64,000 nt of DNA from Tenodera sinensis (GCA_030765045.1 CM060964.1:320497013-320561012), one strand, 5' to 3'. Shown: positions 47,374 through 59,450, counted from the stretch's first letter. The notes: generated by a model not told the origin, from the letters alone. Made by a program: numbers and translations.

Positions 47374-48079
47374 AGTGATTTTATGCATTCAAAATATACC
47401 TACTCCTCATAATTGTATTCTATTAACTCGTAACTTTTACGGGTTATTCTACAGCGATTGATTACCGAGTTTTGGTACCTTAGTATTTCCTAAAATAAAA
47501 AATAAGATATTCGGTATTGGTATTAGTCACCACCCATCCATCCATCTATATTAAAGTCAGACTGTGTGTGTGTGTGGGGGGGGGGGGGGGGAGTGGTGCT
47601 TCTTAAAGGCTTCCAAACCGTTGCACAGATAACCTTTGACACAAGGCAAAAATTCCTATCTATACCAGATCCGGCCTTAGAATGGGTTCGGATGTCAACA
47701 TTACGCTGCAACACAACTCTTGGTATATAGTCAGCGCACTTATCCGTTTACAGTTTCACATAAGGAGTGGTGAAACTTTGCCATGTTCTGTTTTCCTTTG
47801 GTTTAAGAAATATTTGAAGAATGCTCCTTTAAACTCGACAGCAGTGCAATTTTTTAGAGTGAAAGACGCTGAAGTGGAACCGCAACCAACTTCTAAAGTG
47901 AACATGGTTCAAAACACTGAGTTGCAAGTGCCATAAATTTGTCAGACTGCACCAAGGCCAGAATGAAAGAGACCGAAATGGAGGGACCCGTCGCGTACGT
48001 TTCGTGCAACGTCAGTATCCCAACATTGCTGGAACAAGAGCATATGATTTAAAAAGTCAAATCTTCGTTGGTATGTCGA
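47374..48079. other. Unassigned; G-run at 47577-47591
   Basis: A (TG)n-(G)n tract at 47563-47591. The 84-codon ORF at 47682-47936 is open and ATG-initiated but has no recognisable domain. I leave it uncalled. Confidence 0.35.
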
Positions 48080-48165
48080 AACTCTTACCGTAATGTCTCT
48101 CAGAAAACGTCGGAGTTGTTGATGTCAAACACATTCCTTACAGCCACATTCTCGTGATAGGAACA
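48080..48165 (-). repeat. Short dispersed repeat R2, copy 2
   Basis: Complement of the 18.57-kb segment: TCTCAGAAAAC, GAGTTGTTGAT, TCAAACACATTCCTTACAGC. Confidence 0.5.
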
Positions 48166-48997
48166 CATACTTAATAAGGATTTAGAAATATCCCATTCAC
48201 AATCTGCGTTCTGATTACTTTTAAAATCTAGATCGCTGAGTTAATGACGTTGCCTAATACATAGCCAGTTCACATTTTCAGCAGGACCAAGCAAGAGTAG
48301 GCCGGCTTTCGTGTAGCGAGTGGACTTAAGGTGTCAGGACTTCTTTTTTCAAAGTTCATAGCGATTACAAATGGTTATGTAATCGCCAGAAGAGTGGACA
48401 GACAAGAAGGAAAAGGACTAAACGCAGAAGTTCGATAACCTCTCCCATTTTGAACATAATTCACTTTCTCCCGGGCGGGCGCCCCAGCAGTTGTCAGTTG
48501 CTTGACGTCTGAACTGAAGTAATATCCCCACCACTTCATCGGCATTCAATTGCATCAGAGAAACAGTTTACGTTCCTTCTAGTGCAATCCAGAGTGGGAA
48601 AGTGAGCGAGTGAGCGAGCGAAAACTTAATTGATTGCTCATACGTAGGGACTTCGTGTTCCAGCCCTTCACAAACATAAGTTTTCTTCAGCTGTTATGTC
48701 CTAAATGCCATATGAAACGTTTCTCACGTTGATTCTTTGGTATTACATTTTCTAGAATTAATATTGAGAGGATGAAGTTTTACTTTTTCAGCAACAAAAT
48801 TATAAACATCAATGAAAAAATACCCATTTATGAAATTAAAGACATTCACAATTTTACGTCCATTTATTTGAAATTCTAATACAGCAATCACTATTTAAAC
48901 CCAGAATATTTAATTTAGAAGAAAAAACAACAGGAACAGATGACTCATGCTGGTATTTATTGTTTGTTTTATGTTCACCAAAAATATGTCAACTTTT
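48166..48997. other. Unassigned sequence
   Basis: No gene or repeat recognised. Confidence 0.3.
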
Positions 48998-49123
48998 ACT
49001 TTCTCTACTACATATATAAGTAGGTAAAGTATTGTATTCGATCCAAAATTTCGATGTCGGGATTTCACCGCAAATATATGTTTTCAGGCCCCCTGAAGAA
49101 ACAAAAAGCAGTTTTAGAATAAG

Positions 49124-49212
<89 letters not shown>

Positions 49213-49880
49213 CAACATAACTCAAAAACGAAAAATCGGTATTTAAGTTAAATGTCTTTCAAGGATACAACACGAAGAATTTGAAGAACATTCCTCAACC
49301 TTAAACTACCCTTTACATGGAAAATCTTTTGCAAATTTTGATTTCCTTGAGAATGGCTCTAACGATTTGAATTAAAATCCCATTTCTTCAATGTATTTTT
49401 ATGGCAAATGTAAATGTATATTTTGAATTTTCTGGCTATACCCTATGTAGTCCTGTTTACGCTGGATAGCTTTTACACAACTGGTAAACTGTAAGAGATA
49501 GACCAAACCTTACTATACAAAAATGTAGATCTCGTTAAAACACACATGTCCAAATGCATTTTTTTGTGGAGTGAATCATTTCAGCGATATTCCTTATTAT
49601 TTGTATGAGGTTTCCAGTAGTTACTTTTCTCAGATGGAAGGTTGTTATTCACCTTTTTATTTCTTTGCCGTGCAAAGAGAACGGAATTTGAAAGCTTTAA
49701 AAGATTTGACTATCGCTCAAAGACTACTGCATTCCCATATTCCCCTTGCACCTACAAGAAAATCTGCAATAAGATAATTTGTGCAAATGTTTATCTCGAC
49801 TAACATGAAGACAGAAGAATGAGAGTTTGTAGGAATAGTTAACACAAGAATAGAGAAAGTCATGTGAGTGCAACATATGA
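48998..49880 (+). mobile_element. Full-length H1 with long (TG)n core
   Basis: Starts ACTTTCTCTACTACATAT. The TG core is at 49125-49210. It ends AATAGAGAAAGTCATGTGAG, then CAACATATGA, so its terminal hairpin has decayed. Internal blocks are complete. Confidence 0.85.
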
Positions 49881-50165
49881 TATTGTTATATAAATGTTAC
49901 ATATGATTTTGTAAGTTTTATTGTTGCCTCGGAAACTATTCGGCACAATAATGTGGAGTACGGCCAACATTGGTTATGGGTGAAAATTGTGGGAAAAAAG
50001 GGGGGAAAACAATGGTTGATGGGCTCCGTAACCAAGGGGAGTAAATAGTTAATATTCTACGAGAGTTATGATAAAAGCTTCGTATAGAAAAGACGCGCAA
50101 TTGTGCGGATAATAAACAGAAGTGTGTCACGATAAAATAAAACAGGCGTTAATTCTTCTAAATAG

Positions 50166-50170
<5 letters not shown>

Positions 50171-50201
<31 letters not shown>
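50171..50201. repeat. 31-base A-run
   Basis: A pure A tract. No element identified upstream (49881-50170 shows nothing recognisable). Confidence 0.9.
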
Positions 50202-50204
<3 letters not shown>

Positions 50205-50283
50205 AAGAATCCGCCAGTGATCGTGCAGAGAAGAAATGACACTGAATATATGTACACGGATATAAATACGCGTTAGAGAGGGT

Positions 50284-50862
50284 GGCAGGCAGGGGGGGGG
50301 GGCAAGCAATCAGGCAGGCAAGCAGGCTGGCGGGCAAGCGGACTGGCGGGCTGGCGAGCAGGCGGGCAGGCAGGCGGACTGGCGGGCAGGCAGGCAGGCA
50401 GGCTGGTGGGTAAGCAATCAGGCAGGCAGGCTGGCGGGCAAGCGGGTAGGCGGGCTGGCGAGCAGGCGGGCAGGCAGGCGGACTGGCGGGCAGGCAGGCT
50501 GGCGGGCAAGCGGGTAGGCAGGCTGGCGAGCAGGCGGGCAGGCAGGCAGACTGGCGGGCAGGCGGGCTGGCGGGCAGGCAGGCTGGTGGGCAGGCGGGCA
50601 AGCGGGCAGACAGGCTGGCGGGCAAGCGCACAGGCAGGCTGGCTGGCGGGCAAGCGGGCAGGCAGGCTGGCTGGCGGGCAAGCGGGCAGGCAGGCTGGCG
50701 GGCAGGCAGGCGGGCAGCGAGACAGGTAGGCGAGAAGGTGGGCAGGCAGGCTGGCAGGCAGGCAGCTAGACAGGCAAGCAGGCAGGCGGGCAGGCAGCGG
50801 GCAGTCAGATAGGCAAGCAGGCAGGCGGGCTGGCGGGCAGGCGGACACGCACGCATGCAGAC
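50284..50862. repeat. (GGCA/GGCG/GGCT)n minisatellite, ~580 bp
   Basis: Tetramers of GGC plus A, G, T or AAGC variants. Longer periods are visible. The block with AAGCAATCAGGCAGGCA recurs at about 50304 and 50411 (107 bp), and CTGGCGAGCAGGCGGGCAGG recurs at about 50350, 50455 and 50525. Open frames occur in nearly every frame, giving Cys/Leu/Pro/Ala-rich artefact ORFs. At (G+C) above 65% it is sharply different from its surroundings. Confidence 0.9.
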
Positions 50863-50999
50863 AAAATTAGGGTGTCATGAAGGTGAAGCCATTTATGCTT
50901 CCGGTCGGAGGTGATTAAAAGGAAAAACCTTGCTGCGGAAGTAACCCGAATGGAAATATCCCATAAATACTAATCAGCATCTTCATGGATGTTCCGGAA

Positions 51000-52110
51000 T
51001 TTAACTTTACATGGAAGAATTTTCGAAATTTTTGATTTTCTGAAAACTGGCTCAAACAATTTTGATTGAAAGACCTTATGTTTGAAATATTTTCTTCACA
51101 AACAAAATACTTCTTGAATTTTCTGCGAACAGCTTCTGAAGTCCTTCATTTTGGATAACCTTTGCATGGCTGGTAAACCATAAGAAATAGACAGACTCTT
51201 ACTTCACCCTCGTTAAAGCACACAATTTATGTAAACTGTGTTGCCATTTCCGAGACATTCATTGTTTTTGATTTGCACTTTCAAATACTTCCACTTTTCT
51301 CAAATAGGAAGAGTTATTCGTTATATACAGAGTGTCCCAAGAAGCACCAGCAACGTTAGTAGTTGTTCGGCAAACTGGTCGGTTTTCAAGAAGGAACCCC
51401 TGTACGGAAATGTGTGTTTTGGACGCTGTAGCGCATCGAAGTGTGAGACGGGTGTGCATTCACATTTCGTCAATAAACCCAACATCGAGCTGTCTACATT
51501 ACAAACGGGCTTCCAACTGTGTACCTCCTACGTCATTGCAGAGCCTATATTGGCGGTGGTAAACCTCATGCACATTACCCAATACGTGCAGTTGTCTTTG
51601 AACATTTTCAATCGCTCCGTGGACTCAAGCCATAAGTTCCTCCGCTGACGTTACAGGAGTGTCATAAACCATACTCTTCACACAACTCCACAGAAAATAG
51701 CCACGAGGTGTGAAATCTGGCGACTGTGCTGGCCATGGAACTGGTCCACCTCTACCAATCCATCGATTTGTATATGCGACGTTGAGGTGGTTCCGTACAT
51801 TTACATCAAAGTGTGCTGGAGTTCATGTCGGCCATTTCCGCAGCTGTGTACTGGTACATGTCGCACTAGTGTTAAACATTACTGTACTGGAAACTACACA
51901 AGTAACGCAGTAGGATACGCACCAAAGTCTATGGAGAAATGTAGCGCATCGCAGGGCTGTTATTATACTTAGGTCGTTCATCCGCAGTACACAGATGGCT
52001 AAAGGGTTCCGTAACTTCCGTATTAAGATACCAAGAGTATCGCTTAAACCCTATTGTATTTTGCTATTCCCATTGCACATACAAGCAAACATGTAGAAAT
52101 ATTATATTGC
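51000..52110 (+). repeat. H1 split by a Tc1/mariner-like element
   Basis: H1 internal blocks at 51000-51328 (TTTGATTTTCTGAAAACTGG, AATTTTCTGCGAACAGC, TGGTAAACCATAAGAAATAG) resume at 51990-52110 (AGAGTATCGCTTAAACCC, TATTGTATTTTGCTATTCCC, CACATACAAGCAAA). The transposon occupies the gap. H1 termini are absent. Confidence 0.65.
51329..51970 (-). pseudogene. Tc1/mariner-like transposase C-terminal pseudogene
   Basis: The left end ACAGAGTGTCCCAAGAAG looks like a terminal repeat of this transposon group. Reading the minus strand from about 51780 gives NRWIGRGGPVPWPAQSPDF then TPRGYFLWSCVKSMVYDTP. This includes the final catalytic-region Asp in SPDFTP. SAEELMA, a stop, and a tail reading ENVQRQLHVLGNVHEVYHRQ follow. 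The N-terminal two thirds are missing. The plus-strand 136-codon ORF (51238-51648) is the antisense shadow of this fragment. Confidence 0.75.
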
Positions 52111-52784
52111 ATACTAAGAACTATAAGTGATACTTATCAGGTCGAGAATGCATTTTGATAATGCGGGGCCCTCAGGCTCGAGTTTTCCCAAGCATTCAAA
52201 ATCTGATAAGTAACTTACAGTTCGTGGTTAGCCAATTACTTATTGCAATACTTGAAAAAAAAATCTAAAAAGCAATAATAAATCAAAATTGCTTTTCCAT
52301 ATTTTATTCGACATTAAAAAAATTAGTTCTCAATGTGAGGAAATGAAAAGCTACATCTAAATTTTATGGGCAAAACCTGCTTATCCCCTCGTTTGTTAAT
52401 GAATTTTGCAATAGATTCTTTACTTCACCTCAGGATGTGTTGAAGAAGTAAAAAGAATTGAATCACTTCTTAATGTTTACATATATAATTGCACATTTAA
52501 TATTTCAATCAATCAATAATTCACACGTTTGTATATTTTACTAAGGATTCATTAATAAATTATTTTTTGGTTACTATGCTGTTGGGTGTTACGTCATTTC
52601 TTATTGGTACCGTAAGAATTAGAAATCAGTTTGAACCTTGCCATGGAAATAGATAAATGAATTGTAATTTTAGATTACACTACCAAATATGTGTTAACAA
52701 TGATTAAGCTACCTAGTATTGCAAAAAAATCGAATAATTGTTCTGCAATACAACAGCCGTGTGTAGCACAAGGTTGAAAAGGGT
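52111..52784. other. Unassigned AT-rich sequence
   Basis: Nothing recognised. Confidence 0.3.
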
Positions 52785-52845
52785 AGGAAAGTCCACGGTT
52801 CAAATCTCGGCTATGGCATTGGATTTTTCAGTCTCATTCTACACT
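52785..52845 (+). repeat. tRNA-like repeat S6, copy 3 (fragment)
   Basis: GTCCACGGTTCAAATCTCGG (B box), CTATGGCATTGGATTTTTCA. It is the complement of the blocks at 23.5 and 30.5 kb. Confidence 0.6.
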
Positions 52846-52970
52846 TTCCATGTAATAAAATCGTTTCTACAAATGTTTATCTTTGTTTATCGATCAACGT
52901 GAAGTAGCGTTTGAAGAAATAGTTTGTACATGAGTGAATACAGAAAGTCACGTGAATGTAACACATGAGA
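52846..52970 (+). repeat. H1 right-end fragment
   Basis: TTTCTACAAATGTTTATC, ATCAACGTGAAG, then ACAGAAAGTCACGTGAATG and CACATGAGA. Only the terminal ~120 bp remain. Confidence 0.65.
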
Positions 52971-52978
52971 TTTTTTAA

Positions 52979-53964
52979 ATAAATGTGGGCTCTAAGGTGA
53001 AACAGAACCAGGAAACAGCGAAAGGCAGTCGGAATTTCATGCAGTTCCCGCTGCAGTGGGCGGGCCGTGGCGTAACCGTTCCATCAACCATGGAAGAAAT
53101 GTTATTTCCCGAAGCCTGTCCAGAAGCCTAGAAGCAATACTCCATCACGGACCTTAATTGGCGACAGTCTTATTTAACAGAGATGAAATTCTGAAGATAA
53201 AGTTTGCAGTTGAAAGTGGAAAAATACAAATTCCAAGCCGTTACCAGATATCGAACTGCGATCTCTCACTTACCATGCCAACCACTGCCCAAACGTGACT
53301 TCAGTCGTGCAACTAGAAAACCTCTGCAGTAAATTTTTTTAGATCTTAATGTGAAATATTACATCGGTGAGATAACTAAAGAAACTAACTTTGGAAGTCG
53401 TTTTAAAACGTAACTAAACCAGGAAAGATAGATTATGAATCTTGATCTCTAGTATTTGGGGTAGTGTTTTGCCTGCAGTAGAATAATCCCACTGCGTTTA
53501 TTCTAAAATAATCTTCATTACAGTTTACTTGCCCATAACGATGTTATTCAGATTTTGTTCTCTCCAACAGAAGGTGGATTTTCATCTCATCGACCTCTTG
53601 AGTATGCATCCCGCAGAGCTGCACTTATTATGCACGCACCAACAAGATATACTTCAGTACATGTATGGGCACGAGCGGAGAGATGGCGATTGAACTTACC
53701 TTACTCACTCCACGTGACAAAGTTTGTTTTGATACATGTATGTGTTGCATGTAATATCCTTACACTGCCATATGATTAACATACTAAATTGTTTCTCTTT
53801 CACAACAAATAAAGCAGTAAAGTTCCGTTGCTGTTTAGCCTCAAAATACTTAATATTGTATTCAAACTTTAAAACATGAAATACAATAGTTTATATTAAA
53901 TAAACGAATAAGAAACTAAACCACTAAAAAGTGGAATCATATCGTCCCTTTTAAATGTCTACAA
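52979..53964. other. Unassigned sequence with one tRNA-like spot
   Basis: 53230-53305 (GATATCGAACTGCGATC, CCATGCCAACCACTGCCC) has a tRNA-complement look but I could not pair it with another family copy. The 74-codon ORF at 53555-53779 shows no motif. Confidence 0.35.
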
Positions 53965-54175
53965 ATACCTACGAGTATTCAGAAAGTACTTTTTGAAATT
54001 GTAAATAAGTACCTGTAAGATCACCAAAGTTTGCTTTATGATTCTGATCATAGTGGCGTTTGATATTGTAACACTTTATATTTGCAAATTGAAATCCGCA
54101 TATTAAACAGAAACCTTTCCTGTGTTTGTAACTTACAAAACATTCTCTCTGCCACTCTTTATGAAACAGACTTCT
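53965..54175 (-). pseudogene. BED-type zinc-finger fragment of a hAT-like (ZBED5/GTF2IRD2-like) transposase
   Basis: The minus strand is open from about 54175 to 53968 with no ATG in this stretch. It reads SLFHKEWQRECFV, then GFCLICGFQFANIKCYNIKR, then HYDQNHKANFGDLTG and a short tail before a stop. The CxxC...HxxxxH arrangement with N...RHY..NH is the N-terminal BED-like finger that precedes the catalytic domain in this hAT group, and also in host genes domesticated from it. No catalytic domain follows, so it is most simply a truncated transposase. An exon of a larger gene cannot be excluded from this window. Confidence 0.6.
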
Positions 54176-54764
54176 CGACTAAGCCGTACTCTCCACTGAA
54201 TGAGGTGTGTTGCAAACTGAACAGCAGAGAAGGAGAGGGATCGCCGGTGGAGTGAGGCAAGAACGCGTTTCAGCGGAGTGCCCCCTTTGAGACGATTTTT
54301 GGGTAATCTATTTGTAAATTTTAAAGTAGCTCTACATTTGCTTGAGGAAAAAGGTCGAACTATCGAGTCTGACCTACGTGGGTAGTTCCAGTCGTTGGTG
54401 CCAGTCGATGTGCAGTGAAAAAAGCCACTTCTTGTGGCGGTGATGGATATCCTACATATTGTGTTACATAACTGACCATTCCTTTCATGCACCTTCCTAT
54501 ATCCACCACCACATTATTAAAATACGTTAATTAAAAATTAAAAACTGAAGGGTAACCACACCTCAATAAAATTGCTAAGTATTGAAGAATGCGAACCAAT
54601 AATAACGCATATTTCTGCAATGGCTGATGCAAAAAGGTATTATTGTATATATAAAGCTAATTGTGTGTTTTAAAAATACTTACATTGTTATGTTGTGTGG
54701 TTTTGTTTATCTGCCATGGTTTACACATTTACAAAATTATACAAAACTCCTTCCGATGAATAGT
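54176..54764. other. Unassigned; 119-codon minus-strand ORF
   Basis: The ORF at 54133-54492 (-) overlaps the start of the zinc-finger frame in a different frame. It has no domain I recognise. It could be decayed N-terminal flank of the same transposon. Confidence 0.3.
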
Positions 54765-54995
54765 ACTTCATAAGCTAGTCCTAGAAAGTTGACGATATAA
54801 ATTTACTTTTTGATGTAAAGCTCTTCAACATGAGACATTTTAGTTAAAATCGTCAGAGCCATTATTGGAAGAATATAAAATATCGATATCTTTCCATGTA
54901 AAGGGTAGTTTGGGGTAGGAGTCTTTCTTGAAAATCTTCTTGTCATATCCTTGGAAGGTGTTGAGCTTAAATACCAAGTTTATTTAGTTATACTG

Positions 54996-55088
<93 letters not shown>

Positions 55089-55215
55089 ACACTTAAATAT
55101 AGATCTTTTTCTAAATATTATTTTACTCAAGGGACCTCAAAACGTGTATTTCAGGCGAAATATCTGCATTGAATGTTTGGGTGGAATACAATACTCCTTA
55201 TCTGCTATAGGTAGG
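54765..55215 (-). repeat. H1 left two-thirds, with long (CA)n core
   Basis: AGTTAAAATCGTCAGAGCC, CCATGTAAAGGGTAGTTTG and CTTGAAAATCTTC lead to CA repeats at 54998-55092. These are followed by GGGACCTCAAAACGTGTATT and GGGTGGAATACAATACTCC. The terminal ACTTTCTC is degraded. Confidence 0.75.
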
Positions 55216-56177
55216 TGGCACATTAACAAAAATTGCAGAATAGCCACGAAAATGGTGATAGTAGGCGGAGAAAGTGGTGTGCATGGAAAAATCGCACCTT
55301 TGTGTAACGTAGTTTAGAGTTCCATGTGTGTTTGGAAAAGAAAACGCATTCGCTAATTAGTTCTTGTTTTCATTTGTCACCGCTCATAAATAACACATTC
55401 TACGTCACATCATTTAGATAACCTTAATCAACAAATTTATGGCAGAGATAATGTCTTCTAATTGCTAATTTAGCAACAGGTATTGTTGTCCACGTCAAGC
55501 ACGACTTTGTGGCCTTCGTTAGTTAGCTGTTGTAATTATACACCATTTTATGTACACGTGTTGCATTCTATTAAAGAAGAAATATAATATCAAATTCTAT
55601 TGGATGCTATCTCGGAAACTGCTCGTCTGATTTAAAACACTTCTTCAGTGGTAAATAGATTAAAACGTTTCTAATCTTCTGCATACCCAGCTAAACAGTT
55701 GGATTTACACGACTTTATCTACTTTACTACCATTTATTCATATAGACGTTTATTCTTCTATCTACAATTTTATTGTTAATGGAGGTAAACGTTTGCAGAA
55801 ACACACATTTTTGAAGGTATAAGAGACAGCTATCTCGAAAATGGTTAACGGCATAAACTTTGATATAAATTATGGGTTTTAGAGTTATGTTTTATATAGT
55901 GTGGTAATAATATTGACGAAGAGTCATTCTGAGAACTTTCCAAACCACCCTCGTAAAAGAAGGATGAAGAGTTTGCAGTTAGAATATAATGCTTCGATAC
56001 ATGGATGTACATACTGAGGGAAGATTCTTCAGAATTACAAGAAAGGCCATTGTACCACACAGCGTGTTGGAAAGAGTACATTCGGGAAAATGACATACAT
56101 AATAAAAAACGCAGTTTTGGCTAATGAGACAAAGTTATTACGCCTCTGTTCCTTAGGGTCCTGAAGTAACAAGAAAT
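55216..56177. other. Unassigned sequence
   Basis: A very diverged H1-like right end may lie at 55710-55800 (ACGACTTTATCTACTTTAC, then GGTAAACGTTTGCAGAAA). Otherwise nothing recognised. Confidence 0.3.
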
Positions 56178-56805
56178 TTTATGTGTTGCACTCACATGAC
56201 TTTCTCTATCTTTTTACTAACTATGCTTACAAACTCCTATTCCTCTATTTTCTTCGATGGCAGCAGATGACAGCTAATTTCCTTGTAGGTGTAAGGGTAC
56301 ATGTAGTAGGCTTTGAGCGTTAATTAAATTTTTAAAAGTTGGTCGCTATATGAAGGCTTTGAAATTCCATTCTCTTTAAACGGCCAAGAGATAAAGTGAA
56401 TAACAACTTTCCATTTGAAAAAAAGTTTAACTATTCAAAAACTCGCACACATAACAAGGAATGTCTTCGGAATGGTTCACTCCAAAAAAATGCATTTGGA
56501 CATAAATCGTCTGTTTTAACGAGATCTACATTTTTTGTATAGTAAGGTGTGGTCTATCTCTTCCTGCCTTACCAGTTATGCAAAAGTCATCAAGGACTAC
56601 ACAGGCTATGGTCAGGAAATTCAAAATATACATTTCTGTTTCATAAAAATATGTTATGCATTTGGTATTTTAATCAAAATCGTTACAACCATTTCCCAGA
56701 AAATCAAAATTTCCGTAAAATGTTCCATGTAAAGGGTAGTTTAGAGTGGAGGAATTTTCTTCAAAATGTTCTTGTGGACTTCGTTTTTGAGTTATGCTGC
56801 CACAG

Positions 56806-56899
<94 letters not shown>

Positions 56900-56926
56900 C
56901 TACTTACTATACGTAATAGAGAAAGT
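56178..56926 (-). mobile_element. Near-complete H1 with long (CA)n core
   Basis: Begins ATGTGTTGCACTCACATGAC and TTTCTCTATC. The CA core is at 56807-56897. It ends TACTATACGTAATAGAGAAAG. Part of the sequence left of the core is deleted: the usual GATTCAGGGGG block is missing and the array abuts the terminus. Confidence 0.85.
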
Positions 56927-56931
56927 AATAA

Positions 56932-57702
56932 ACACCTTTGATGAAATTGAACTCATTAAGCAGATATTTTGTAACAAAAGTTACTAGTGAATCGCTGTTA
57001 TAAACTACGTGTTTTAAGTTAATGTATAAAAATTTAAATTTCTGTCATGTTCCTATAAAAGTAGAAACACGTGAAATGCTAATTTTGGAGCTACAATCGT
57101 AAATGCCATTGCAGGGCAGATGAAGAATTGCGCAAGCGTGGCAGACAAATCACGGAACTTCCGGCAGAAAAGAAAGTCCAATCACGCGAAGCTGCATGAT
57201 TCCGCGTTGCATTTGTTTTGTACATCCGCACTATCTTTAGCAATGTTATCTTGTGGAACATCTACTACTTAATTCGCCCCAAGTGTTGTTTATTAAAATT
57301 CTCTTAAAGGGAAGCTATTCAGCCAAGCACGAAGTAAAGTTGACTTCCTATTTCTGTGCTCCCGCGGGGAAGGTATGGTCAGGAACTACGTAAAACACGT
57401 ACAACTGTTCTAGGTCATCTACTGGTAGTCCTCCTGGCGTGAAGTTGCAACTGTTAAGAGGAAATGGCCTCAAGTCAGAGACGTGTAAAGTAATAAAAAG
57501 CTGTTCGTGAACAAACCTAGTGTCGATCATGGGCTTAACATTTTACTTCTCTACCGTAGTTCTATTAGATAGAGCAGGCGTGTCAATAAGGAAAAGAGAG
57601 GGATTGTAGTAACTGCTCCCACACCACATTACGGAACAATACAGGCTGTTCAGGTACATTCATCCAGTTGTACAAATACTCGGCACATTGTAATAGTAAA
57701 AA
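56932..57702. other. Unassigned sequence
   Basis: Nothing recognised. Confidence 0.3.
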
Positions 57703-57815
57703 TCTGACGTGTTACACTCAGATGACTTTCTCTACTCTTGTACTAACCATTCTTGCAAACTCTTATTCCTATATCTTCTTCGTGTTAGTTGAGATAAACA
57801 TTTGCAGAAATTATC
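57703..57815 (-). repeat. H1 right-end fragment
   Basis: TCTGACGTGTTACACTCAGA, TGACTTTCTCTACTCTTG and TTGAGATAAACATTTGCAG. The rest of the element is absent; the junction is at about 57815. Confidence 0.75.
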
Positions 57816-57994
57816 TATAAACTGCAACTCTTTTAACGCATATTCAATATGCTCTCGGGCTTCAAGCCAGGTGTAGTGATGAAGAGAAATCGACGTTCCG
57901 GGAGTGTACATCTCTCCCATCTTCAGGATGAATGATTAGTAAGAGTGAAGGGACCAGTATATGTATATTCTTTTAACGCACTAAGGGATATCTA

Positions 57995-58235
57995 TTTACG
58001 GTGATGCCGGGTGAAGCGGGCCACCTGGTAAGCAGTACCAAAGAAGTCACTAATGAACAGAAGTTTATCGCATAAGATTTGAAAATGCTTTCGTAAATCA
58101 AACACAACATACATACATATAACCAAAGTGCCACTTTAAAACAATACACTTCGTGTTTTAAAGGGTGGCAAAGTCGGCGTATATTGGAAGGGGGTAAATC
58201 CAACCTCCGCTCCTTCGCAAACGTTGGACATGGGT
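57995..58235 (-). repeat. Dispersed repeat R1, copy 2
   Basis: Complement of 7577-7806: GCAGTACCAAAGAAGTCACT, GAAAATGCTTTCGTAAATC and GGGGGTAAATCCAACCTCCG. Confidence 0.7.
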
Positions 58236-58866
58236 GGTCAAGAACAGAGGCAGTTTTAGTTTCACTTTTGCATTGTTAAAGGCTACGCAACGCTGAACCT
58301 AAGTACGCACGCTTGCTCAGGAGACTTACTGGAAAGGGTAAAAATACTATAACGTTCTTTACAGACACATTGCAAATGAAATTAATATTTCTAAAGCGGA
58401 GGAGGGTAAACGTGGCAAAAATGGGGCTTGTTATGCAGTTAGAGAGGTGTAATCGTTGTGCATAGACCTCATTACTACGCTAGTTGTGCATTACCCATTG
58501 TTTACAATGAGAAGATATATGTAGGTGCAGTTCAGTTCAAATAAATGCAGATTATGCAGCGAACAGTTGGGTGTACGCTGCCAGGTGGTAATCACGGCTA
58601 GTATGTCGTTTGAATAATTCAACGTCTTGTTTCTTAAGCGATTAATGTCCTAACTCGGTGCAACCTTCAGATGTTTATTTCTACTGTTAGTTTACATCTT
58701 CTTGCGTTCTTTAGTGCTACAGTGCATCAGTATATCGATTGTGACACGTCTGCACGTGTGCATTATTTCTGCATATATACTGCCTTGCTTAAATATATGA
58801 GGACAAGTAAACTTAGCACATAGTACATTTTTGTTGTTCAGTTCTCAATGCTAATAAATAAAAAAA
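58236..58866. other. Unassigned sequence
   Basis: Nothing recognised. Confidence 0.3.
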
Positions 58867-59450
58867 TCTGATGTGTTGCACTGATATGACTTTCTCTATT
58901 CTTGTACTATCTCTAGCAACTCTTACTTCTCTATCTTCTTCATGTTAGTTGAGATAAACGTTAGCAGAAATGATCTTACTGCTGACTTTCTTATAAATGC
59001 AAGGGGAGTATAAGAATACAGCAGGCTTTGAGCGATGCTCAAATATTTTAAAGCTTTGAGATTTTGTTCTCTTTGCACGGCCAAGAGATAAAAAAGTGAA
59101 TACCGATCTTCCATTTGAGAAAAGTTTGTATTGCAAAATACACAAATAACACGGGATATCGCTGAAATGGCGTTCACTCTTTAGGGGGGAAAAAAAAAAA
59201 AACCATTTGGGCATAACGTGTTTGCGGTTTACCACTTATGGAAAAGTCATCAAGAGTAAACAGAGACAGAAAATTCAAAATATACATTTCATTTGTGGTA
59301 AAATATCTTAAACATATGGCATTTTAATCAAAATCGTTAGAGCAATTTTTGAGAAAATCAAAATGTTCGAAAAATTGTCCATGTAAAGGGTAGTTTAGGG
59401 TGGAGGAATTTTCATCAAATTCTTCGTGTTGCATCCTTGAATTTAATTCA
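58867..59450 (-). repeat. H1, right two-thirds
   Basis: Begins TCTGATGTGTTGCACTGATA and TGACTTTCTCTATTCTTG. It runs through TTTGAGATTTTGTTCTCTTT and AAATCGTTAGAGCAATTTTT and stops after TGTTGCATCCTTGAATT. The microsatellite side and the ACTTTCTC end are missing. Confidence 0.8.

Noticed and set aside
50203..50856. 217-codon Cys/Leu/Pro/Ala-rich ORF and its neighbours
   Set aside because: Translation of the GGCR minisatellite; several frames are open simultaneously.
51238..51648. 136-codon plus-strand ORF
   Set aside because: It is the antisense of the transposase fossil read on the minus strand, where family motifs are evident.
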